Assembly (NCBI RefSeq): GCF_008831285.2
Contig: NC_045150.1
Span: 1,560,001-1,624,000 of the forward strand
Source of the DNA: Nymphaea colorata
Lineage: Eukaryota > Streptophyta > Magnoliopsida > Nymphaeales > Nymphaeaceae
Direction: 5' to 3'
Length of the DNA stretch: 64,000 bases
A program made the translations under genes and the position numbers. The notes beneath the pieces were generated by a model that saw nothing but the letters and a program-made list of their open reading frames with translations, did no database searches and was not told the origin of the DNA. Below, one piece after another: positions 35,401-44,440 of this stretch; positions within the stretch are counted from its first letter, which is position 1; each line of letters begins with the position of its first letter.

Positions 35401-35427
35401 ATAAATTTCGAGGATAAAATTTTATTT

Positions 35428-35440
35428 AAGGAGGGTAGGA
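35428..35440 (+). other. Polypurine tract of the chromovirus
   Basis: AAGGAGGGTAGGA directly before the 3' LTR start TGTAACG. Confidence 0.85.
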
Positions 35441-36064
35441 TGTAACGTTCGACAGTTTTGCTAGTCGAGCTGGATCAGGTCCAAATCCATATCCAAACCT
35501 CACTCGCGTGAAGAGCCTGATGTGGGGTCTCTTCTTCCTCGTCTTCCTTAGTGTCCCCTTCTTCATTGCTCACTCATTTTGCCGGTGGAAGGTCGACACA
35601 GTGAAGCAAGAGGCAAACGGAGCAGCGGTGATGAAGGTGAAGGCCAGCGGCGGCAACACACAGGTAAGCCTTATCGATCTCTTCTTGCCTCTTCTCCCTT
35701 TCCTTCTTCTTGCTTGCCCTTCACTGCACCTCTCACCTTCTTACTCTTGTTGTTTCCTGTCATCTCCCTCTCTAATCCGAGCTCTCTCTCGACAGCTCTC
35801 ATGTGCCCTCTCATCCTCTCGTCTTTAGTCTCTCTCACCCTCGCTATCCCTGTTCCCCCAAATCATGTCGCCCTAACCAATCTTTTCTCTCTTTGTCTGT
35901 ATCCCCCCTCTGTCCAAACTCACTCCCCTCGATCCCCCTCTCTGTTTGAACTAACTCCCTTCTGTGCTACCCTCTCTCGTCTCTTTGTTCACACCCTCTC
36001 TCCACCTACCAGTCTCACTCTCACTGTCGTTCCCTCTCCCTCAACCGAGCACTTACTCTGCTCT

Positions 36065-36106
<42 letters not shown>

Positions 36107-38695
36107 CCATCTTTTCCCTCACCCGAACCCTCTGTTTCCTTATCTTCGCCTATTCATTTCCATCTCCCTCTTGTGTGTTGTCTCTCTCACTCGTACCCTC
36201 ATGTGTATCCCCTCTCATTCTCAATCTCCTTCAGTTGAACCACCTATCACTTCACCAAATGCCCTTTCTAACGGTAGTTCCTTCTTTTGAACTCTCTTTC
36301 ACTCATTCTCACTCTATTTGGTGATGTTTAATCAAATTGCAGCTTGGGGACACGTCTTTTCCCTCATAACAAAGAATTGAAGGCGTTGGTGGTGACGGCA
36401 TTGTATAATTTTAGCCACTTTGGGATTGATCGAGCACCTGAGGTGGCTGCCGAGAGCACAAGAGTAGTTTGGACTCTAAGAGTGGGGTGAGCGAGGCCTA
36501 ATCGAGCTTAAATTGTCTAATATTTTTTGTTAGTGGATGTATAATTATTATTTGAGCATGCTAGACTCAAGATTGGTTGATTTAGAATGCACGTTAGCGA
36601 CTTTGCTATTTTGGAGAAAGTATACACTGTTATGGAGGGATGAGGATCTATGTATATAATTATCTTTCTACCATAATGGGTTAATTTTTGAAGCGGTTAG
36701 AGAACATGATAAAGATTTTGATGTTGTTGAGAAGGTGTAGGACCATTGTTGCGAGCACATGGCGCATGCTATTGTTGATGTGCATATTGCATCGTTTGTT
36801 GGGAAAGAGTAAGTGTGTTGGGAAGACGCCTCAACTAAGAAAGCAAATACAAAATGTATTAGTGATTGGTTCAATCAAAAGCTCAGAGCTTAAGTTGTTT
36901 GGTCACAACCTCAAAGAGTTGAGAAGAGACCTATTGGAGGGCTTTGTGGGCTAGTACTACCTGTCGGCAATCTCTTAAGGCGATGACTTACGCCTCAATG
37001 ATTATATTTCAATCTTGTATAGATTGTAAAGCGGTTTGCAAGTACACCGGGCACATCGAGTAGACCTTGAGCGACAATATTAGATGCTTGAGGCATTTTA
37101 GGTCATTTTGGTGACGTGCGACAGGTATGACAGCATTCCAGACAAATCCCTACCTGGGGCCAACCTTAGAATGTGTGCCTTTCACATCATTGGATCCTAT
37201 GATTGAGTTGTGATTCAATAAATGTATATATGATTGAATAAAGATATGATTGGTTTTGTTTTTGAAATTATTATGCAATTGTATGTGCATGCTAGTAATG
37301 ATAACTGCTTAGCACATATGAGGAGGGTATCGAGTCGAATATCTCATTGATCCCGATTATGCATTAGAAAGTATCCTAGAATGATAATTGTGTAGGACAG
37401 CTATGAGCCAATCACGGATGAAGACTACTCTCTGTGGTTCGGCTAAGTTTTGTAAGATGTGATTGATGTGTTTGATTGATATGAATGTTGCAATATATTT
37501 CGTATGCACTGTCATGGGCATGATATAATTGACTGAATTTAAATGATAGTTGTATCGGTAAAATTATGACGGCTAGCAAAGAGTATTGATTATATGTGTA
37601 GCCCTCGTGTAAAAGTGTTTGGAGGTATGAGTGCACTCATGAAGTGAACCAACCTCATGTGCTAACCGGTCATCTTATGAATGTGCTATCATAATGATAA
37701 GTAAGAAAGAATAATATATGTGAGGTCAATGGGTTGTGGCAATGTTTGGGAGATGTCCCACTTTCGCCACTAGTCTTGCTTGCTCAGAGTGCAGACAATG
37801 CAAGGTCCTAGGATATTATTGTGTGATGTGCTTGGAGCATTGGGCTCCCGCCTTTCCAATCTAGGTGTCTTAAGGAAGGCTGAGCAACTCTCCTTGGAAG
37901 TCACACATCCATGGACGAGTGTTCTATCACTGTAGCATGAATGGATTCGTATCATTTTGGGCCACCTCGAGGGTTGTCACCCTACTGTAAGTTGCCCATG
38001 GTATGCACGTGTTTGTATTTGCACCCAGAGGAACTATCAATTCGCTAAAGCTAATGTAAATGAAAATAATGTGAATGAAATATATATGAATGAAGTTAAA
38101 ATGCATGAAGTGAATGTGATTATTAAATCTGTAAGTTGTAGCCATTGAGTGGCTTTTACATTGTCGTGGTATATGTGACGGTCTTCCTAGACAAGTCATG
38201 TGACTGCATGCTCGAATCACGATATGATAGTGTTTTGTTATCATATTTGTTATATCCCATATTCGAGCCCTTACGTTAGAGGGTTAGAGATTTTTCTGGT
38301 GTATTGTCATACTGCGAAGGTTAAGTATTCTGTTATTTGCTTTTTGTTGGTTTTGGCAGACTCCGAGCAGCTGGTTGATCAGATGACTCTACTCACATCC
38401 TACTGGGAAGGTTTTGGGTCTATTGTAGTGTCATCATGTCATGTGTTGGTCCCATTGATGTCTTATTTTTGTTAGGCTTTAATGTTGTGGTTTGGGGGCA
38501 TTTTTGTTATATGTATTATTGAAAAATATGATGTGATTTTGTATGAATTGAATTTATCATATAATGGAAAGTTGTCCCACTGTCTTTTATTTGCATAGCT
38601 CCTTTCCTTTGAAATCATTGTGTCGTCGCACCTCAATGTTTATGTTTTAACAAAAAAGAAAAGTTATTTGAGGGTCAAAGGGTTTGGGTGTGACG
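35441..38695 (+). repeat. 3' LTR of the chromovirus
   Basis: Matches 28291-31512. It contains the (CT)n run at 36063-36105. Its last base is G where the other LTR has A (GTGACG versus GTGACA), so the canonical CA end is lost. Frames 35508-36290 are readings of CT-rich sequence. Confidence 0.92.
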
Positions 38696-39647
38696 GTGAT
38701 GGTAGTTTATGTTGATATTATTCTTGGAAGTGACTCTACAGAGGAAATTGTTAAAACCAAAGTGTACTTGGAGAAGCACTTTGTTACTAAGGATCTTGGT
38801 CTGCTGAGATATTTCTTGAGGATAGAAATAACAAGAAGCAGGGAAGGCATGACACTTTCACAAAGAAAATATATTCTTGATTTGTTCAAAGAAACTGGAA
38901 TGCGTGGCACCAAACCTGCAAACATTCCTATGAATCCAAGTCTTCAGTTGAATGAAGATGATTTAGAACTAACAGATAGTAAGTTATATTGGTTTCTTAT
39001 TGGCAAACTCCTATATGTCACAGTTACTCGATCAAACATATCAGTCGTGGAAAACATGAGTAAGATAATGAAGAAACCAATGAAAATTCATTGGGAGGCA
39101 ACTATGATGATCCTCAAGTATCTAAAGTCCTTTCCGGTCAAATAACTATAGATGAAAATAAATTGACTTTCTTGACATCATAATGTACATGGACGCAGAT
39201 TACAATGGGTCAATTAATGACAAGAGATCTACAATGAGGTATTTGTAGGAAGGAACTGGATAACCTGGAGAAGCAAGAAATAGGCAATAGTTGTCTGATC
39301 TAGTGCAATGAGTATAGAGTAATGTTTCAAACTGCTACTGAGACGGTGTGAGTCAAAAACATGCTAGACAGTCAGTCTCACTTCTAATGACAACGATATG
39401 TGATAATAAGACAACAACCTATATAGTCAACAATCCAGTATTTCATTAGAGAACCAAACATTATTGAAGTAAACTGCCACTACATTTATGTTTCAAGTGG
39501 GGAGCATAAGAAACATTTCTATAGTTCTTGTTTCTAATGAAGAACGAGTTGTAGAGATGTTTACCAAACCCCTTCCTAGCTATGGGTTCTTAAAGTGTTG
39601 TAACAAACTGAACATGATAGGTATCTATGTTCAAGCTTGAAGGGGAG
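38696..39647 (+). pseudogene. Copia pol fragment B, right part (RT end, RNase H, polypurine tract)
   Basis: 38696-39145 reads MVVYVDIILG, where copia has YVDDIIL: one Asp codon is missing in frame. Then KHFVTKDLGLLRYFLRIEI, GMTLSQRKYILDLFKETGM and GTKPANIPMNPSLQ follow. Further right: YMDADYNGSINDKRST (RNase H, about 39190), CDNKTTTYIVNNPVFH (about 39400), and the tail FTKPL-type near 39570. The polypurine tract GAAGGGGAG is at 39639-39647. RNase H is full of stops. This is the continuation of the fragment that ends at 28290. Confidence 0.88.
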
Positions 39648-39903
39648 TGTTGACAAAAATAGTTAAGTGAATTAGGTGGCTATAGAAAGTTAGAATATGA
39701 CCTAATGCACTATTTAGTAATTTTATTTTCTTTATGGGTTTATTTTGTAAAAAGTGTGCACTCAATCTAATCTTTATTTAAGAGATTAAAGTCTAATCTA
39801 ATGACAGTCATTTTTTCTCTCAAACTTGAACAGTCAGTGTTCTAGGTTTTGTACATGTTAAATTCAAAAACATGAAAGTTCCTACTGGAACAATTTTTCA
39901 ACA
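39648..39903 (+). repeat. Copia 3' LTR (right boundary tentative)
   Basis: Starts TGTTGACAAAAATAG right after the polypurine tract. AACA at 39900-39903 is the most likely end, giving 256 bp, a normal copia LTR size. No 5' LTR was found in the window, so the end cannot be confirmed by pairing. Confidence 0.55.
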
Positions 39904-40026
39904 TATGGGCATGTTATATTTGTATTTTTGAACAAAAAAAGGAAAAAAAACAAAAAAAAAGAAACTTACAAAAGGCATTTCCATCAAATATAAGCAGGGC
40001 CAACCAAATTGAATGAAGGCCATGTG

Positions 40027-40318
40027 GGAGCCCAGAGTAATGGACTCCCTAATTACGCTACAAGAAATTGGTTATTCACTGACACGAAATATACATACTA
40101 GTAAAGCAGTGTAGTTTGCTGATGCGAATCCAGAGAAGCATCAGTGAGAATATCATCATCGGCATATGCTGAGGAGCCAAGAGTAATGGACACCCTAATT
40201 ACACTACAAGAAATTGGTTATTCACTAGCACAGGAACCTATACACACTAGCAAAGGTGAGTAGTTTGCTGATGGGATCCAGAGAAGCATCAGCCAGAGTA
40301 TCATCATTGGCATATTCT
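40027..40318. repeat. 146-bp tandem duplication containing a CACTA-like terminus
   Basis: 40027-40172 and 40173-40318 both read GGAGCCmAGAGTAATGGA, then CCCTAATTAC, then CRCTACAAGAAATTGG and TTATTCACT. The second copy has a proper CACTA start (40202); the first has CGCTA (40056). The duplication includes bases left of the terminus, so it is a genomic tandem duplication and not two insertions. Confidence 0.85.
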
Positions 40319-40339
40319 GATCAACTCTACAGGACGATG

Positions 40340-40580
40340 TCGAAGCTTGAGAATCAATAGTGCACAAGGAACAACACATAAGAGAAGGGTCGAGTTTCTA
40401 TGTAAAGCCTGATAATATTCACAACCTTGTGAGGATTTAAAAAATTTAGCTTCTTCGATTTACCTCTTGATAATACATTTTATGGTATGTAACAAGGGGC
40501 AATACATGACAGATGCTTGAGAATCCATTGTGTTGAAGGAAAAATAAATCAGAGAAGGTCGAGGTTCCATGTTGATTTTA
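40340..40580. repeat. Degenerate direct repeat, period about 170
   Basis: GCTTGAGAATC...AAGGAA...AGAGAAGG.TCGAG.TTC.ATGT occurs at about 40343 and 40512 with many changes. No gene is seen here or on to 40970. Confidence 0.5.
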
Positions 40581-41020
40581 ATTTATAATAATTTTAATTT
40601 GTAAATATTAATGCTTTTGCAAGCATTTATTAGTTCAATTGCTCTTCCTAAAAGTAAAGATGAAATTGATGATCTTTCACATAGACATTCGGGTGTGTCT
40701 GAGTGACTCCTAAGTTGTTTTTGAGGCAAAATATTGTTTTACCTCGAAAATGATGTGTAAGGCATGTTTAAGCAACCGGCAAAACTGGTTTTATAAGGAA
40801 CATTGTCCTGGCAAAATGCCATTTCCAATTGGCTTCCTTCAACTTATTCATAAAAAACATCATTTTTGTCTTGTCATCCAAACCCATAAGTCGGGTTTTT
40901 AAAAAAACTGAGAAGCCTAGTTTGTTATAATACTTGGTTTTCACAAAATTCGTTTTTTGGAAGGTGTCATCTAGGGTGCGTTTGATGCACCGGGTGAAGG
41001 GTGGAAATCCACAAAAATAT

Positions 41021-41051
41021 GTACGGGCGGGTGAAATTTACCCGCCTGTAC
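41021..41051. repeat. Short inverted repeat in the Pack element
   Basis: GTACGGGCGGGT and ACCCGCCTGTAC flank GAAATTT; the arms pair at 11 of 12 positions. Confidence 0.85.
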
Positions 41052-41099
41052 GTGAGACGTATCAAACAGCTTAAAAATCTTCCCGTTCTTCGTTAAAAC

Positions 41100-41176
41100 G
41101 AGCGGGTGGAATTTCACCCGCTCAAAAGTCCGACCTGTGAGGTCGGACTTTTGAGCGGGTGAAATTCCACCCGCTC
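41100..41176. repeat. Perfect hairpin, 37-bp arms and 3-nt loop
   Basis: The arm at 41100-41136 is exactly the reverse complement of 41140-41176, with loop GTG. Each arm also contains a smaller palindrome, GAGCGGGTG...CACCCGCTC. No mismatches over 37 bp implies recent origin or active homogenisation. Confidence 0.95.
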
Positions 41177-41303
41177 GACCGACCATCTGTCCATCTCCCC
41201 TCATCGCGCGAAGCATACCGCCTCCCCGAAATCCCACTCTTGCCAGTCCAGTTCCATTTGCTCTTGCTTCTTCAGCGATTGCTCCGTCTTCACCGGCGGC
41301 GCC

Positions 41304-41745
41304 ATGGCCGCAATCCTCTTTGTCTGGGCTCTCTAGACCGTCTGCAACTCTCTCAACCCCGCCATCATAAACCTCTCTTCTTCTTCCTCTTCTTCTTTAC
41401 GCGCTGACTCTCTCCCCACGCACCAACATAAGCCTTCCCCCTTCTCCTCTGCTTGGGACAAAAAGAGGTCGGAATGGATGGCGTCCCACCAGTGGATCAC
41501 TCCCCGAAAAATCATCCTTGTCACAGGATCGCAGCCGACCGCTTGTAAGAACCCCACCGGCGACCACCTCCTCCTCCGCTTCTTCAAGAACAAGGCCGAC
41601 TACTGCCGCCTGCACGGCTACGACATTTTCTACAACAACATTCTGCTTCAACCCAAGATGCACACTTTCTGGGCAAAGCTGTCGGCGGTCAAGTTCGTTA
41701 TGATCTCGCACCCTAAGACGACGATGATGAAGAGGAAGAATCTGT
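41304..41745 (+). pseudogene. Captured fragment of a GT34 glycosyltransferase gene (XXT/galactomannan galactosyltransferase family)
   Basis: 41478-41777 is open and begins MASHQWITPRKIILVTGSQP, then GDHLLLRFFKNKADYCRLHG and YDIFYNNILLQPKM, ending HTFWAKLSAVKFVMISHP. These are the N-terminal blocks of the plant GT34 (GMA12/MNN10-type) catalytic domain, Golgi enzymes that add xylose or galactose to hemicelluloses. Upstream in the same phase, after a stop at 41333, a short Ser-rich stretch and AWDKKRSEW resemble the stem region. The next expected block, WWVDSDAA with the DxD metal site, is absent: the reading ends in unrelated sequence after about 41735. It is therefore a truncated, non-functional piece. 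Confidence 0.88.
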
Positions 41746-41892
41746 GGCTACAACAACGTTCTTTCCTTTTGTATTAGTTGTCATTGATTTTCTATTTAAG
41801 TCGTGTATATGAGAAATTCTTAAGCATCAATAGAAAATGTGATTAGAGCTTCTTGCCTTCAACGCGATTCCTGTTACTGCATTATGAATTGG

Positions 41893-41957
41893 AAAAAATT
41901 TTGACAACTGGGTCGCCTTTGAGGACAAGTGCCCTCATCATCTAGCACCACTGTCTG
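41893..41957 (+). pseudogene. Captured exon fragment of a Rieske-type oxygenase (PAO/TIC55/PTC52-like)
   Basis: Reads NWVAFEDKCPHHLAPLS, matching the first half of the Rieske [2Fe-2S] site (C-x-H) in the plant pheophorbide a oxygenase/TIC55 family, where W-x-x-x-x-D-x-CPHRLAPLS is typical. It is followed directly by GTAAGA, a splice-donor match, as at a true exon edge. Only about 20 codons remain and the second half of the cluster site is missing. The assignment rests on a short motif. Confidence 0.65.
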
Positions 41958-42009
41958 TAAGAACTCTCTTTCTCTCGTTTTTCCCTTTTAGTGGTGACAA
42001 TTTTGTTGC

Positions 42010-42160
42010 ATCGTGGGTCAACTATTACGAGGAGGCAGTGGGTCTGTTTCGAGAGATGCAAGTGAAAGGGATCGAACCAAATGATGCCACTTTTTTTAGT
42101 TTGATTTCTGCTTGTGCCCATCTAAGTTTTAGAAAAGGCAATGACTTCGTTTATGCATTT
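42010..42160 (+). pseudogene. Captured fragment of a PPR protein gene
   Basis: An open plus-strand stretch reads YYEEAVGLFREMQVKGIEPN, then DATFFSLISACAHLSFRKGN. This is one pentatricopeptide repeat of the PLS (plant combinatorial) type: A..LF..M...G..P....F...L.AC.H.G. Such proteins bind organellar RNA. About 45 codons survive with no start or stop of their own. CCCTTTTAG just upstream looks like a splice acceptor, but the distance from the donor at 41958 (about 40 bases) is too short for a usual plant intron. Confidence 0.8.
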
Positions 42161-42568
42161 CTGCATGTTAAATTCTTCCTTGTGCATCAAACAAGGTTAA
42201 AATTAACAGGTTAAATTCTTTCAGTGCATCAAACATGACCTCAAATCGGAAGAGGGTTAAATTTCATCCTGTTTTTTTTTCCAGAAAAATTTACCACGTT
42301 AAATTCTTCCATGTGCATTAAACGCCCCCCTAAAGACAACCTTAACTTTTTATATATCTGCTGGTTGGAAAAATAAAAATAAGTTTCTCAAACGCTTAAT
42401 TAACAGCAAACTTGAAAATTTCTTTGACGCCCTTGACTTATGGTAAATGGTTTGGTGCTTCTCTAACAATATTGAGATCTTAATGTGTTTTTGAAATTTT
42501 TTTTATTTTTTTTCTGGTTTGACTTTTGCTTCTAATTTTGGAAAGAGACATTTTTTATAAGTTTTTAG

Positions 42569-44209
42569 CAATGTTATAAGAAGCATACGCTTCACACTCA
42601 AAATACAAGACTCAGAGCATTTTTTTACAAAAAACGCCTTGAGGCATGGCAGTGAGGCCCACGCATCCTTGAAGTGTGCACCTCATTTGGTAGAGGCGTA
42701 TGCCTCCATCTGTGGCATGCCTCATGCTTGAGGCGTTTACCTCAAGGACAAATTACAAATTCTGTGATCATTTTTGGGGGTTTTGACACCGAGCTTCGAT
42801 TGGAGGCTCAATCGGTGATCATTTTTGGGGATTTTGGTTCTGATCTATTCTCCTTGGATTTATCTTTCGTTGGGAGCGAGAATCGTGATGATCGGAGTCG
42901 GATTGAGCTAGATTCGAGCTGTAAAAGTAGTATCAGGCGTTGTTCTGTCTTACGGCAGACCAGTTTCTGATTCCGGTGACTTTTCTGGCGATCGGACGGT
43001 CAGATCAAGGGGCTTTTGGTGGGGTTAGATTCGAAACATCCCGACAAACATCTCCACCAAATTTGAGGTTGATCGAACCATGGACGGCAGAGTTGGAGGT
43101 GATAGCCGGAAATCGGCGTTGCTTCAGTGATTGACTTCGCTAGTGGCGGCTGCGATCCAATATTCGTTAGATTATTGGGATTCTCATGAAATCCAATGAA
43201 CTATCTACTTGGTTTTTTGTCTAAATTGACTATTTGTTGATTGCAAGTGATTTCATTTTTGGATTTCAATTATTTGGAGCTGAATCTGTCGCGGACGCGG
43301 CATTTCTGTGGAATTGGGTGGCGGAGCTCTGAAAACAGAAGTTGCAGGCGACAACAAACTTGAAATGGGGCGCGATTCTCCTTGGTTGATCAGATTGAGC
43401 TGAAGCTTGGGGTGTCTAATCCCCTCCTCGTGCTCAAGCTGTGGACCAATTTTCAGGATTTTTGGAGGTTTCCCTGAATTTCTAAAATTTTCTAAGTTCG
43501 GGTGACTTTGACAAAGGCCGAACCTGAGAAGAACACCATCAAGGCTGAGCCTCAACGCGACCTTGATCTCGTTTCATGCTTGAGGCAATCTACCACCATT
43601 GCCATCATGTTGAGTATTGTTACGGGGCACATATTGGTTTTGACTTTGCATGAGTTGCTTACTATTGACTCATTTATAAACTTAATCCAGACTTTTAGAA
43701 AACGTTTTTCTTTTTGACAAGTTATATATGCATTTTAAGAAGCATCTCTGCTGATAAAAACCATTAAAATTTACTTTTTATTATTATTATATAAGTACTA
43801 TTTTTTTATTACCCTATGTCTAAAGAATTATATTGAACACATAATGGTGACTTGAAAAGGTAATTAACTACAATGTTCACTAAAAGCATCATTAAATCAC
43901 TAAACATGAGCAAGACCCTTTTATCTTTATATTTATACTTCCTTTGAGACCCAAGTTGTTTGGATTTGTTTTTTATATATATTCTATTCTGTTTCTCTCT
44001 CTATGACATTTAACTATTTACCACAGGTGGTGCTATGTGCCAATTATGCAAGCACTTTTTATTGCAGTCACTTTTTTTATTTGGTTAGTGTAATCACTTT
44101 TTTCGGTTTTGTTGTTATTTTTATAAATATTACATAATTCACAAATTTGTCCGTGAAGCTTATGCTTCAATTAACGCCTTGCCTCGCTTTATCGCCTTTT
44201 ACAACATTG
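42569..44209. mobile_element. hAT-type element with CAATGTTRTAARA ends (1641 bp), non-autonomous
   Basis: Left end CAATGTTATAAGAAGC; right end CTTTTACAACATTG, whose complement is CAATGTTGTAAAAG. Flanked by GTTTTTAG (42561-42568) and GTTTTTAA (44210-44217), an 8-bp target duplication at 7/8. Near both ends are GGCG/GAGGC-type motifs (CTTGAGGCG.., GCGAGGCAAGGCG in complement). The interior (about 42750-43560) is GC-richer with frames of up to 100 codons, none of which I recognise as transposase or a host protein. Confidence 0.82.
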
Positions 44210-44251
44210 GTTTTTAATAAAAAGACATATTTCATGCTACCCCCTCTTATT

Positions 44252-44440
44252 AGAGAGGAAGCCACATATGGGCTTTTGTGGGCAGTTGCCCACACCAGTC
44301 CCTCAAGAAACGCTTTATTTTCAAATGAATATCATTAAATATTTACTGTTATATATATAAATACCCTTCTAGACATGAAAATATGTGAAAGTGCCCCATC
44401 TAGAATTTTTTTTATGGCTCTGCCACTTCCTCTTGCGGTG
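44252..44440. mobile_element. Small MITE-like repeat with GGAAGCCACA / TGGCTCTGCCACTTCC ends
   Basis: AGAGGAAGCCACATATGGGC at the left and TTATGGCTCTGCCACTTCCTC near the right are imperfect inverses, as in the widespread plant 'GGGGCGGAGCCA' hAT MITEs, and GGGCAGTTGCCCACAC lies inside. Target duplications were not resolved. Confidence 0.45.

Larger units (their letters stand above)
28291..38695 (+). mobile_element. Chromovirus (Tekay/Del-type) Ty3/gypsy LTR retrotransposon, inserted in copia RT
   Basis: Two 3.2-kb LTRs (28291-31512 and 35441-38695) flank gag, protease, RT, RNase H, integrase and a chromodomain remnant. The target duplication GTGAT is perfect (28286-28290 and 38696-38700). 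LTRs start TGTAAYG and end GTGACA; the right copy ends GTGACG. Long LTRs, an iMet-type primer site and a C-terminal chromodomain place it in the Tekay/Del chromoviruses. The LTRs differ at many positions and the coding region has stops and two internal deletions, so it is old and dead. Confidence 0.92.
40974..42330. mobile_element. Harbinger-like Pack-type element carrying three host gene fragments (1357 bp)
   Basis: Left end GGGTGCGTTTGATGCAC; right end GTGCATTAAACGCCCCC, whose complement GGGGGCGTTTAATGCAC matches at 15 of 17 positions. Flanked by CTA on both sides (40971-40973 and 42331-42333), a 3-bp target duplication. The 'GGG.GCGTTT' end and 3-bp duplication suggest PIF/Harbinger (usual target TWA). 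It encodes no transposase. Inside lie a perfect hairpin and fragments of a GT34 glycosyltransferase, a Rieske oxygenase and a PPR gene, all plus strand. Its GC content is well above its surroundings. Confidence 0.75.

Noticed and set aside
41397-41711. 104-codon minus-strand frame
   Set aside because: Antisense of the captured GT34 fragment.
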